Assembly (NCBI RefSeq): GCF_000269965.1
Contig: NC_017219.1
Coordinates: 2,046,001 to 2,110,000, forward strand
Origin: Bifidobacterium longum subsp. infantis ATCC 15697 = JCM 1222 = DSM 20088
Lineage (GTDB): Bacteria > Actinomycetota > Actinomycetes > Actinomycetales > Bifidobacteriaceae
Direction: 5' to 3'
Length of the DNA stretch: 64,000 nucleotides
The position numbers were made by a program, and so were the translations under genes. The notes under the pieces were generated by a model. The model saw only the letters and a list, made by a program, of their open reading frames with translations, ran no database searches and was not told the origin of the DNA. The number at the start of each line of letters is the position of its first letter. Position 1 is the stretch's first letter. This document shows positions 28,557 through 37,759 of the stretch, piece after piece.

Positions 28557-28750
28557 GCTCGGCACTGCTCCGCCGCCGCGCTATCTGACCTCTGTTCAAG
28601 TGTCACGCCGTCACCTCTTTCTCGACTTCGCCCTTGGCTGCCGCCGCCTGAGCTTCATGGTCTCCAGTATCATCACGGCCAACGACGGCGGCCGAACGCC
28701 GGACGAGAATCTTTCGTCTTGGGCACCGTCCGCCACCTGCAATTCGAACT

Positions 28751-28818
28751 AGCTGAACCAGCGTGACGATATTGTCGGCTATCGATCTGCCGTGATCGTA
28801 ATGGACATCGTCGTCCGG
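28751..28818 (-). pseudogene. Fragment of an O-acetyltransferase 3' end
   Basis: 68 bp nearly identical to 31751-31818, which is the C-terminal coding part (PDDDVHYDHG...SIADNIVTL) of the acetyltransferase pseudogene 3 kb away. Nothing else of the gene remains. The rest of the 349-bp gap 28557-28905 shows no further gene that I recognise. Confidence 0.8.
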
Positions 28819-28905
28819 AAGCACGTCACCGGTTCCGAGAGGAGTCGGCGGCGCGCTTTCATAAGGGCACACAATCCCAAGATCACACCCACAGATCAAT
28901 ACCGA

Positions 28906-30663
28906 TCAATACTCGTACGTGATCGCGGGGTCGCCGATGGTCGGCGTCTGATCCAGTTTGAGGTTGGCCGAGCCGGCCGCGGTGGTCACGTCGTATTCGA
29001 TGGTCACCGTGTCCTGAGGCGCCAGGGAGATGTCGTCCATGTAGGTCATATGGTCCTTGGCCTGCACCTGTGCGAAGGAACTGCCGTTCGACGCCGACAC
29101 GTTGCTGACCTCGCCTCCGGCCGGCGTGTAGATGACCACGCGGTTCACCGCCACGCCTCCCTTGGCGTTCGCCGTGATGTATTCTGGCAGGGATCCGGCC
29201 TCGCCCGGCTGCAGGGTGTTGGTGAACGAATACGTAACGTGGTAGGTGTTGTCGCCGGTCCTCTTCACCGTCGACTTGCGCTGGATGTACCAGTCCATCT
29301 TCGAGGCCTGCATCTCGTTGAAGTAGACGCCGGTCACCGGGTTCTTCGCGTCGTTGGTGATCTCGCCGGTGACGCCGGCGCTGCGCAGCACCGCCTGATC
29401 CTCCTCGTGGAACGACCAGAAGTACAGGTGCCGCTGCTCGGCCATCCGGAGCATCGTCTTGGCGACGGTCATGAGCTTCTGCGTGTTCATGTCGCTGAAC
29501 AGGTGGGCGACCGCCTGGGCGGCGGTCTCGCTGAAGTACCGGTCCTGAGCGGAGGGCGTCAGTTCCTTGTAGGCGCCGTTGAGCAGGAATTCGGCGGTGT
29601 TCGACCCGTTGAGCACGCGCCCGTCGGACAGGGTCACGTCGCCGGTGGCGCCGATCATCGCCTGCAGCGCGACGGGGTCGAGCGACATCACGCCGTCGGA
29701 CGATCCGCCGAACGGAGCCGCCTGCCAGAACTTCTGGGCCATGGACGCGACGCGCGGGAAGTCCGGCGTAGACGAAAGATTATGGATGACTTGACCGAAG
29801 TACAGTCCGCTGTACAGCGTGCCGTCACCGTCCTGGTTGACGTCATCCAACGCGGCGTTGGAGGGGAACTCGGCATCCGCGTGGAACTCCCCCACCGCGA
29901 TCTTGCCGTTGTCCGCGCTGAAGGAACCGGCCGAACCGATCAGGCCGCCGGTTCCGCGGATCTCGGAATTCGTCTGGGCCAGCAGCACGTAGTTGCGGGC
30001 GCCGTTCGCACCGAGGAAGTTCGGCAGCATGTTGAGCATGCCGCTCAGGTTTTCGGTCACCTGCGCCAGGGCGGCCATCTGCGTCTTGCCGTTCTGCAGC
30101 GCGTTGTTCACCACGCCGAGTTTGGCGTCGGGAAGATCCTGGATCGTCCTGGCCTGCGATTGCACGGACTGGTCGACCGTGGCAAGCTGCTGCGCCGCGG
30201 CGATGATCGGCTCCATGTTGAGCTGCCCATCGCCACTGGAGAGGCTGGCACCGGTCAGTGTGGTGACGACCTTGCCCAGCTGGGGCAGCGTGGTCTGCGC
30301 GAAGTCCTCGATGGTACCGATGGCGGTGCGCGCCGTCTTCACGTCACCACCGACCACGGGCATCTTCTCCGCCAGCGTCCACAGACCGCCGCTGACATCC
30401 TGCTTGGCGGCGGCCGCCTCCTTCTGGATGTAGCTCACGTCGGACAGCGCCTTGACCATGTCGTCGGTGGAACCGTCCTTGATGACCTTGGCCGCGTTGA
30501 CGACATTGTTGAGGTGCGCTTTGGCGCTCATCGCCGACTTGTACAGTTTGAATCCGCTGAAGCCGGCCGCCGCGGCGCACACGACCAGCAACAGCAGCAC
30601 GACGAGCAGCGCGTTGCGAACGCGATGGGTTGTCCTGGTGACCGTGCGTGCGTGTGATGGCAT
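28906..30663 (-). CDS. DUF4012 membrane-anchored extracellular protein
   Basis: 585 aa. A basic N terminus and one membrane helix (about residues 15-42) leave the rest outside the cell. A helical region (45-215) is followed by the DUF4012 domain with ARNYVLLAQTNSEIRGTGGLIGS and DQAVLRSAGVTGEI. DUF4012 proteins often accompany exopolysaccharide clusters in bifidobacteria; function unknown, with structural relation to LytR-CpsA-Psr-like proteins only suggested. AAGGAAG precedes ATG 30663. Confidence 0.88.
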   Translation of the reverse strand: MPSHARTVTRTTHRVRNALLVVLLLLVVCAAAAGFSGFKLYKSAMSAKAHLNNVVNAAKVIKDGSTDDMVKALSDVSYIQKEAAAAKQDVSGGLWTLAEKMPVVGGDVKTARTAIGTIEDFAQTTLPQLGKVVTTLTGASLSSGDGQLNMEPIIAAAQQLATVDQSVQSQARTIQDLPDAKLGVVNNALQNGKTQMAALAQVTENLSGMLNMLPNFLGANGARNYVLLAQTNSEIRGTGGLIGSAGSFSADNGKIAVGEFHADAEFPSNAALDDVNQDGDGTLYSGLYFGQVIHNLSSTPDFPRVASMAQKFWQAAPFGGSSDGVMSLDPVALQAMIGATGDVTLSDGRVLNGSNTAEFLLNGAYKELTPSAQDRYFSETAAQAVAHLFSDMNTQKLMTVAKTMLRMAEQRHLYFWSFHEEDQAVLRSAGVTGEITNDAKNPVTGVYFNEMQASKMDWYIQRKSTVKRTGDNTYHVTYSFTNTLQPGEAGSLPEYITANAKGGVAVNRVVIYTPAGGEVSNVSASNGSSFAQVQAKDHMTYMDDISLAPQDTVTIEYDVTTAAGSANLKLDQTPTIGDPAITYEY

Positions 30664-31123
30664 GGGCTACTTCCTTACGTTATGACATGTATCGATACTG
30701 GCTGGCTGACCGTTTACGCTTTCGCTGGACGGGTAGCCCGGCGGACGGCACGTAGCAGTGCACGACGTGCACATCGCGTATGATGCCGGGGGTTGTCAGC
30801 GCGGCTGACTGGGGTGGCCGCGGACCGGTACCTGGACTTGCAGCTGCCCTCCGGCGATGCATGTCACCTGCAGCGGGGAACGTCCGCTGCAGTTACGGCT
30901 ATTACCGGCCAGCCGACAGCAATCGCTGGTTTAGTTGTTGGTCTTTTCCGGCTGGTCACCCGTTCCCATGAGCTGGCATGCACCTTTCAGCGAGTATCTC
31001 TCCTACCGCATGCCAGTCTACCCATGTCCGCGGGATAACCCAAAAAGCCTTGCAAGAATACCGAATTTCTTTACCTTTGGCCCTGATCGTTCGACGGCTC
31101 GCAAGACGGCGTAACCTCATCCA
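30664..31123. other. 460-bp region without recognised gene
   Basis: Contains dyads only: GTGCAC-GAC-GTGCAC (30758-30772) and CTGCAGCGG, 7-nt loop, CCGCTGCAG (30868-30892). It presumably holds the promoter of the DUF4012 gene and lost upstream parts of the LysR remnant. No protein family could be read in any frame. Confidence 0.5.
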
Positions 31124-31645
31124 ACCGGCCGATCCCTGGAGGCGGAACCAGACGTCGATCTGATATCCACGGCCTTCGACACCGGCTATTGGAACGACAC
31201 CTGCAACACCCTCGCCCTCGATTCCGAGCCACTATGCGTGGCCGTGCCACGCAATCACGCACTGGCGAGACATGCACTACTCACATTGAAAGACCTCGAA
31301 GGCACACGCATCCGCATCCTCAAACGCCATCGCGGCGCCAACGACACGGCCCGGGACCTGCTGGAACAATATCCGGCCATCGATCTGATCGACATCGACC
31401 ATTACGACCTCGACACGTTCAACGACTGCGCCGAATCCGGCGACCTGCTCATCTCCAAACCGATGTGGGCCGGCATTCACCCGCAGCTCGTCAACGTGGC
31501 CGTGGACTGGCCCGAACCGGTCGTCATGCACTACGGACTGCTCTACCCGCTCGACGCCACCCCGGTGATTCGCGCGTTCATCTCCCGCATCGCCGCATTA
31601 TCCTGCCTCGTCAATGGCCCGCCACGTCAAGCCGACATGATGTGA
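31124..31645 (+). pseudogene. LysR-type regulator remnant, effector domain only
   Basis: About 170 residues of a LysR substrate-binding domain: VDLISTAFDTGYWND, LCVAVPRNHALARH, GDLLISKPMW and a normal-looking C terminus ending at TGA 31645. The DNA-binding HTH and linker are absent upstream, and no start with a ribosome binding site fits the domain border, so it cannot act as a normal regulator. Confidence 0.8.
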
Positions 31646-31734
31646 GACTGTAGCCCAAGCTCATACGAGCCGGCCCGCACGGAGGCGAAATGTTCAGACC
31701 GGCTCATTGCCTGTGCACCCATACGTCGATTACG

Positions 31735-32216
31735 TTATTCCCACTGTTGCAGCTGATCCAGCGTAACGATGTTGTCGGCTATCGATTGGCCGTGATCGTA
31801 ATGGACATCGTCGTCCGGCGTTATCTCCCGAACGATCTTCGCCGGGCTTCCCATGGCGATGACGTTCGCCGGAACGTCCTTCGTGACGATGGAGCCCGCG
31901 CCGATGATCGCATTGTCCCCGATATGCGCCCCGGCAGAACAGTGACGTTGGACGCGATCCACACGTTGCGGCCCAAATGGACGTGATGCCCGCCCCACAT
32001 CGCGTGATACGGTGCCTGGATATACGCACCATCGTCGACTTCCGCAAACAGGCTGCGCAATATTATTTGCTTTGCCGTCTCCGCTTCCGGGGAATAGCCG
32101 AGCCGGTTGTACTCCTCTATCTGCTGGAGATACTCCCGGTAATGCGGGTCCCGCTCGGTGAATTCCATCACCTTATACAGCTTCCCCGAATTCATGGCCT
32201 CCTTGTACGCCGTCAT
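31735..32216 (-). pseudogene. Maltose O-acetyltransferase pseudogene (internal deletion plus frameshift)
   Basis: N-terminal Mac domain (MTAYKEAMNSGKLY...ERDPHYREYLQQ) reaches GGHHVHLG and then jumps directly to RNVWIASNVTVLPG, so the roughly 50 residues of middle hexapeptide rungs with the catalytic His (normally ...TATHP) are missing. A one-base loss in a G run (CCGGGGCG near 31945) shifts the frame; homology continues with AHIGDNAIIGAGSIVTKDV to QQWE and a stop at 31735. Its 3' end has a copy at 28751. Confidence 0.88.
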
Positions 32217-32407
32217 CGCCATAGTGCCTGCCTCGCTGCTTATCGCTCTTTCCACACAGCTCACTCAGGCCAAGAAGTAACCCTCTCCATAGCAACCAGT
32301 GAGGCCACCATTCAACGCGAACGGTGGCCCCATTTATTATAGGCGTCTTATAGAGACTGAAAAAAAGGAAGTATGCCGATAAGACAAGTCGAAACCGGAA
32401 CGCCCGG

Positions 32408-33679
32408 TCAGTAGCCGGACTGCTTGGCAGCTGGTGCGATGGACCACACGAAGTAGCCGCGCAAATCCACGCCGTCCTCGATAGCCTTGAGTGCGGCCTC
32501 GAAGTGCCGCTTCAGGTAGTCGATGCGCTTGGGGTCGTGCACGGCCTTGGTGCCATCCGCCTCGGTGACGACCCGGTCGCCGCCCTCGACCGCGATGCCG
32601 TTTTCGGTGACCATCAGCGGAATCTCTGGATAATCGTTATGCACGCGCATCAGCAGGTCATATAGGCCCTTCGGATCGATGTTCCAGCCCATGTCGGTGT
32701 GCTCGCCGGGCGTCGGCAGCCAGTCGACGTCGCTGGCACCAGGCGCGGTGCTCGGGCCCGTGGACTGCGGGAACTGCGGGCGTCCGCTCATCGTGACCAA
32801 GCCGGAGGAATAGTAGTTGATGCCGAGCACGTCCAGCGGCTGATGGATCTGTTCGAGGTCGCCGTCCTTGACGAACTCCCAATCGCAGATGCCCTTGGTG
32901 ATGGCGAACAGCTCGTTCGGGTAGTAGCCGCGCAGCATCGGGTCGAGCCACACGCGGTTGCCGATCAGGTCGAGACGGTGCACGGCGTCGGCGTCGCCAC
33001 GGTTGAACTGCAGGTTCAGCGTGACCGACAGCTGCGACCTGTCGCCGACCTCGCTACGCACCGCCTGGGCCATCAGACCATGAGCCAGATTCAGATGATG
33101 CACGGCCGGGAAGGCACCGGGACCAAGGCCCAGACCGGGTGCGTGCTCGGTGGCGCCGTAGCTCAGGTAGGAGGAGCACCACGGCTCGTTCAACGTGGTG
33201 TAGGTTTCGACGCGGTCGCCCAGACGGTGAGCCACGATGCGCGCATAGTCGGCCAGTTTGTAGGCGGTGTCGCGGTTGAGCCAACCGTTCCCATCGCCGA
33301 GGTACTGCGGCAGATCCCAGTGGTAGAGCGTGACCGTGGGCTTGATGCCCTTGTCGAGCAACGCGTCGACCACGCGCTCGTAGTAGTCAAGGCCCTCCTC
33401 GTTGACCGGGCCGTCCTCGGTCGGCATCACACGCGGCATGGCCACAGACAGACGGTAGGAGTCCACGCCCAGATCGGCGAGCAAATCGATGTCCTTCTGC
33501 CACAAATGGTAGGAATCACAGGCCACATCACCGGTATCGCCGTTCACGGTTTTGCCGGGCGTGTGGGAGAACGTGTCCCAAATCGATGGCGCGCGGCCGC
33601 CCTCGGTGGCGCCGCCTTCGATCTGATACGAGGCCGTGGCCGTACCAAACTGGAATCCTTCGGGAAATGTCATGGTCAT
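32408..33679 (-). CDS. GH1 beta-glucosidase, C-terminally truncated
   Basis: 423 aa (alpha/beta)8 glycoside hydrolase family 1. Acid/base Glu in TTLNEPWC, nucleophile Glu in VTENGIAVEGGD, N-terminal FQFGTATASYQIEGG. Normal members continue after GYFVWS with DNFEWAxGYxxRFG and 30-40 more residues that shape the sugar site; here the chain ends GYFVWSIAPAAKQSGY. Activity is therefore doubtful. ATG 33679 is preceded by AAAGGAG. It diverges from the two esterase genes, suggesting one glycan-use locus. Confidence 0.85.
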   Translation of the reverse strand: MTMTFPEGFQFGTATASYQIEGGATEGGRAPSIWDTFSHTPGKTVNGDTGDVACDSYHLWQKDIDLLADLGVDSYRLSVAMPRVMPTEDGPVNEEGLDYYERVVDALLDKGIKPTVTLYHWDLPQYLGDGNGWLNRDTAYKLADYARIVAHRLGDRVETYTTLNEPWCSSYLSYGATEHAPGLGLGPGAFPAVHHLNLAHGLMAQAVRSEVGDRSQLSVTLNLQFNRGDADAVHRLDLIGNRVWLDPMLRGYYPNELFAITKGICDWEFVKDGDLEQIHQPLDVLGINYYSSGLVTMSGRPQFPQSTGPSTAPGASDVDWLPTPGEHTDMGWNIDPKGLYDLLMRVHNDYPEIPLMVTENGIAVEGGDRVVTEADGTKAVHDPKRIDYLKRHFEAALKAIEDGVDLRGYFVWSIAPAAKQSGY

Positions 33680-33827
33680 ATTGCTCCTTTGTCTGGCCAT
33701 CATCGGTGTGGAGGATTACCCTCCACAGCGAGGGAATATGGGTTATACGTCGGGCTCTCACCGTGTCCGCGATACGCGGGTCTTGCATATCTCGGATCGT
33801 TGGGCAATAGTGTACCATGAAATCTGA

Positions 33828-33842
33828 AGCGGTTAAGTCGCT
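33828..33842. promoter_or_regulatory. LacI-like operator candidate
   Basis: AGCG-N7-CGCT (AGCGGTTAAGTCGCT) in the 277-bp divergent region between the GH1 and esterase genes. LacI-family sites in bifidobacteria often have such CG-centred or GCG...CGC dyads. The dyad is short; low confidence. Confidence 0.3.
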
Positions 33843-33956
33843 GTGTTGTGTACGGTTCTGGAACCATGTCGAGGAGAACGGACTCGTTCTCTTCCCACGC
33901 CAACGCCTGCCAGACGGCACCTTTCCGCTAAGACCCGCACCAAGCAAGGAAGTAGC

Positions 33957-35042
33957 ATGCAGCAGATCACTCCCAACAACCCCGTGATTAGGACCATGGG
34001 CCGCATCGATATCGACGTCCCGGACCGCCCGGTATGGGTGTTCCCCTACACGCAGGCCACGTTCCGCTGCACCGGCACTTCGGTGGGTGTCCGACTGATC
34101 AATCGCCATAACTATGGCGACAGCACGCTCGGCGCGGTGATCGATGGCGTGCCTTATCGGGCGCGCATCACCGAGAATGACGCAGAAACCACCGTGATGC
34201 TCGCCGAGCATCTGCCGGACATCGAACATGAGGTGGTGGTCTATAAGCGTCAGGATGGCGAGCACTATCTGGAGATTACCGGCTTTCTCATTGACGATCA
34301 GGCCCGGGTGTTGCCGCCGGCCATACCTGCTCCCATCCGGCGCATCGAGGTATACGGCGACTCCGTATCGTGCGGCGAACGCAACGAAGCCGCGCTGTAC
34401 ACCGGCAAGGCCGATCCGGATACGGATCTGAGCCCCTACAGCAATTCGTGGTATTCCTATGCGGCCATCACCGCGCGCAATCTCGGAGCGTCAGCGAACA
34501 TCGTGGCCCAAGGCGGCGCTTCGCTGCTGGACGGCATCGGCTGGTTCTGCGGACCGGATTACGTGGGTATGGAAAGCATCTGGGACCGCATCGAATACAA
34601 CCCGTTCCTCGGCGAGACCAAGCCATGGGATTTCTCACGCTACACCCCGCAGGTCGTTGTTGTGGCGCTCGGACAGAACGACGCGCATCCAGTCGATTTC
34701 ATGGCAGCGGACTATCAGGGCGAGCAGTCGGTCCAATGGCGGGCGCGATACGTCGATTTCCTGCGAACGTTACGAGGCAAGTATCTCCAAGCCACCATCA
34801 TCTGCGCCACCACCGTACTGCAGCATGACGCCAGTTGGGATCAGGCAATTGATGACGCCGTGCGTGTTGTCTCAACCGGTGACCGCAACAACGGCATCGC
34901 CCCGGATCCGAAGGTGCACCACTTCCTGTATTCGCGCAACGGTTCAGCCACGCCCGGCCACCCGCGCATCACCGAACATCAGGAGATGGCGGACGAGCTC
35001 ACCACCTTCATCGAATCCCTCGGCCCTGCGATTTGGGACTGA
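33957..35042 (+). CDS. CE2-type carbohydrate esterase (SGNH hydrolase)
   Basis: 361 aa. An N-terminal beta-sandwich (about residues 1-120) precedes an SGNH hydrolase domain: nucleophile Ser in VYGDSVSCGE, Gly/Asn blocks VAQGGASLL and VALGQNDAHP, and catalytic His in PGHPRITEHQEM. This two-domain layout is that of family CE2 acetyl esterases, which deacetylate xylan or manno-oligosaccharides. No signal peptide, so it acts on imported sugars. AAGGAAG precedes ATG 33957. Next to a sialate-esterase-like gene. Confidence 0.85.
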   Translation: MQQITPNNPVIRTMGRIDIDVPDRPVWVFPYTQATFRCTGTSVGVRLINRHNYGDSTLGAVIDGVPYRARITENDAETTVMLAEHLPDIEHEVVVYKRQDGEHYLEITGFLIDDQARVLPPAIPAPIRRIEVYGDSVSCGERNEAALYTGKADPDTDLSPYSNSWYSYAAITARNLGASANIVAQGGASLLDGIGWFCGPDYVGMESIWDRIEYNPFLGETKPWDFSRYTPQVVVVALGQNDAHPVDFMAADYQGEQSVQWRARYVDFLRTLRGKYLQATIICATTVLQHDASWDQAIDDAVRVVSTGDRNNGIAPDPKVHHFLYSRNGSATPGHPRITEHQEMADELTTFIESLGPAIWD

Positions 35043-35098
35043 CCACCGTAGGCAACCCATCGGGACCCGCCGCTTACCATCAAAAGAGAGGAACTCAC

Positions 35099-37003
35099 AT
35101 GAGCGCATCACCACAGACGGCCACCGGCCCAGCACCCGGCGCCAACGCCAGCGGCGTGGACGAAAGCGCAGCCGAAGCCGCACGGAACAAGCCAATCGGC
35201 ACCGCCGAGTTTCGGCCTTCCGCCATCTTCTCCCATGACATGGTGCTACAACGCGGCAAGCCAATCGTATTGTTCGGCACCGGCACGCCTGGACGGCCCG
35301 TCGTGACCGTGCTGAGCACGGCAGATGGCAGCGCACTGATTCGCCGTCAATCATCGCACTCCATCACGGACAGTGTCAGCACCATCGGATCGATCACCCC
35401 GGACGGCACCTGGATGGTTACGCTACCGCCACTGGAAGCCGGTGGACCGTACACGCTGACCATCTCCGACCGCACCAGCGTAACGCTTAAGTACTTTAAC
35501 GTCATGGTCGGCGAAGTATGGATTGCCAGCGGGCAAAGCAACATCGAATTCGAACTGCACAACGACCGTGATGCGGATTCGGCCATCGCCGCATCCGATG
35601 ATCCGCTGCTGCGCTTCTTCAATGTGCCCAAGTTCGGCGTGGTGGACAGCGAACTTATCGCGGCCGAGAACCAGTCGGCCTGGCGACCCTGCTCCCCCGA
35701 TTCCTGCAGCACGATGTCCGCAATCGCCTATTATTTCGCACGCAAACTACGGCGGGACCTGGGACCCGACGTACCGGTCGGTATCGTCGATTGCTATATC
35801 GGCGGTACGTCGATCACCTCGTGGATGAGCGAGCACATGCTCACCGCCACCGAGGCCGGGCGCGGCTATCTTGACCGCTACCATCAGCAAATCGACGGCA
35901 AAACCGATCAGCAGTTCCACGACGAAACCGACTCCTGGCAACGCACCTTTAATGCGTGGAATGAGCAGATCGCCGCCGCACAGGCTGCAGAACCGGACAT
36001 CACGTGGGATGTGCTCGACGCCCGGTACGGCGAGTGCCCGTGGCCGCCGCCCGTCACCCCGTTCTCCCAATATCACGTCACCGGCGCATTCAACGCGATG
36101 GTGCGCCGGTTGGCCCCGTTCTCCACGCGCGGCGTGCTGTGGTATCAAGGCGAAGAGGACGAGCAGCGGTACGCCTCGTATCGCGAACTGCTGGGTTGCA
36201 TGATCGGTGAATGGCGGGCGTTGTGGAGCCGGCGCGCAGGCGGCGATTTCAGTGATAGCTACAATGTGGGACGGATCGTCGCCGATGATGCCGCGCGCGG
36301 CCACGGTGCCGAACCAATCGCCGACACGCCTACCGCAACGGTCGGAAACGAGGCGGAACTGCCGTTCATCATCGTGCAATTGCCACGTTGGATCGATCAG
36401 AAGGAATACAACAGTGACATTGATCGCATGTTCTGGCCTCATATTCGCGAAGCACAAGCCGATGCAGCACGTATCATTCCCGACGTGTATCTGGCGGTCA
36501 CGTTCGACACCGGCGAGTTCAACAACATCCATCCGACCGACAAACGTCCGGTTGGCGAGCGCATCGCGTTGCAAGCCGAAGCCCATGTCTACGGGCTTCC
36601 CGTCCGCGCCGATGGTCCCGTATTCGTTTCGTTGGCATCCGCTGGCGAAACGGCCGATGAGCTGCAGGTGCGCTTTGGCAACGCCGACGGCCTGCATTTC
36701 GGACCGTGGTCTGGGAGCGACGACGCCGGGCACCTATCGGCAGTTCACTCGTCTGGATCCGGGGAAACAGAACCCTTGTGGACCGTGAATCGATGCGACG
36801 CGGCGGCTTCCGGCTTCGAAATCGCTGGATCGGACGGCATCTATCACCGTGCGGACGCACGGATCGAGGCCGATACCGTGGTGCTTCATGCCAACGCGGT
36901 ATCGCATCCGATCTGCGCACGTTACGGCTGGTTCAGTTGGGGCCCGGCACCGCTGTTCAACGCCTTCGGCCTGCCTGCGGCCCCATTCCGGATTCGCAAG
37001 TAA
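35099..37003 (+). CDS. Sialate O-acetylesterase-like SGNH protein
   Basis: 634 aa. SASA/DUF303-type esterase with block I in WIASGQSNIEFEL, the central LWYQGEED motif and the catalytic Asp/His in NIHPTDKRPVGERIA. A beta-sandwich of about 100 residues precedes and a second one follows the hydrolase core. No signal peptide seen. Substrate could be acetylated sialic acid or plant glycans; the CE2/GH1 neighbours favour plant or mucin oligosaccharide deacetylation. AGAGGA precedes ATG 35099; 57 nt after the CE2 gene. Confidence 0.85.
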   Translation: MSASPQTATGPAPGANASGVDESAAEAARNKPIGTAEFRPSAIFSHDMVLQRGKPIVLFGTGTPGRPVVTVLSTADGSALIRRQSSHSITDSVSTIGSITPDGTWMVTLPPLEAGGPYTLTISDRTSVTLKYFNVMVGEVWIASGQSNIEFELHNDRDADSAIAASDDPLLRFFNVPKFGVVDSELIAAENQSAWRPCSPDSCSTMSAIAYYFARKLRRDLGPDVPVGIVDCYIGGTSITSWMSEHMLTATEAGRGYLDRYHQQIDGKTDQQFHDETDSWQRTFNAWNEQIAAAQAAEPDITWDVLDARYGECPWPPPVTPFSQYHVTGAFNAMVRRLAPFSTRGVLWYQGEEDEQRYASYRELLGCMIGEWRALWSRRAGGDFSDSYNVGRIVADDAARGHGAEPIADTPTATVGNEAELPFIIVQLPRWIDQKEYNSDIDRMFWPHIREAQADAARIIPDVYLAVTFDTGEFNNIHPTDKRPVGERIALQAEAHVYGLPVRADGPVFVSLASAGETADELQVRFGNADGLHFGPWSGSDDAGHLSAVHSSGSGETEPLWTVNRCDAAASGFEIAGSDGIYHRADARIEADTVVLHANAVSHPICARYGWFSWGPAPLFNAFGLPAAPFRIRK

Positions 37004-37019
37004 CTTCGCTGATGGCGCC

Positions 37020-37759
37020 TTACTGCGCTGCTGGCAAGCGCACGATGATGGTGGCGCCTTGGCCTTTGGTGCTGGTCACGTCGATGAATCCTCGGCTCAG
37101 GTCCACGGCGCGCTTGACCATCGCCATGCCGAGGCCGTTGCCTTGTGCGGCGTGCGAGGTATCGCCCTGATAGAACTTGTCGAACATGTGGGCGGCTTCG
37201 TCCGGGGTCATGTCGCAGCCGTCATCGCTGATCTCCACCGACACCATATTGCCGTGCGAGCGCTGTGTGAAGCTCACATGGCCGCCTGATTCGGTGTATT
37301 TGAGCGCGTTGCCGAGGATATTGCTCCAGATGAGCGTGGTGATGCCAAGGTCGGCGTGCACCATCGCACGGTCTTCCAGGTCGCAGCCCAAATCGATGTT
37401 CTTTTCGGTGAACAGGTCGTCGAGCGTGAGGATCTCGTCGGTCAGCTGACGGGTCAGGTCGTAGTCGACGGCCTGGGAGACGATGGTCTGGCTTTCGAGT
37501 TTGTTGAGTTTGAGGATGTTGGTCACGAGCGCGTTGAGTCGTTCGGACGCGGAGATGATGGTCCGTACGCATTCCTCGCGCTGGGCCTTGTCCATATCCA
37601 TGTCACGCATCATGGTCGCGTAATTCTTGATGGCGGCCAGAGGATTGCGGATTTCGTGGCTCACATTGGAGACGAAGTCGTTTTTCATGGTTTCGATGCC
37701 GCCCAGTTCCTCGACCATGGTATTGAAATCGGCGAACATCTGATCAGTCGAATTCCGAA
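37020..37759 (-). pseudogene. Sensor histidine kinase, 5' part cut off by IS3
   Basis: The kinase core is intact: HAMP end FNTMVEELGG, H box FVSNVSHEIRNPL, N box WSNILGNALKY, G boxes ISDDGCDM and GNGLGMAMVKRAV. Upstream codons belong to the inserted IS element. Removing the IS and one GAA target copy joins this frame to 39315-39192, but that stretch has no membrane sensor domain, so the gene seems to have been truncated even before the insertion. No response regulator lies nearby. Confidence 0.85.
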
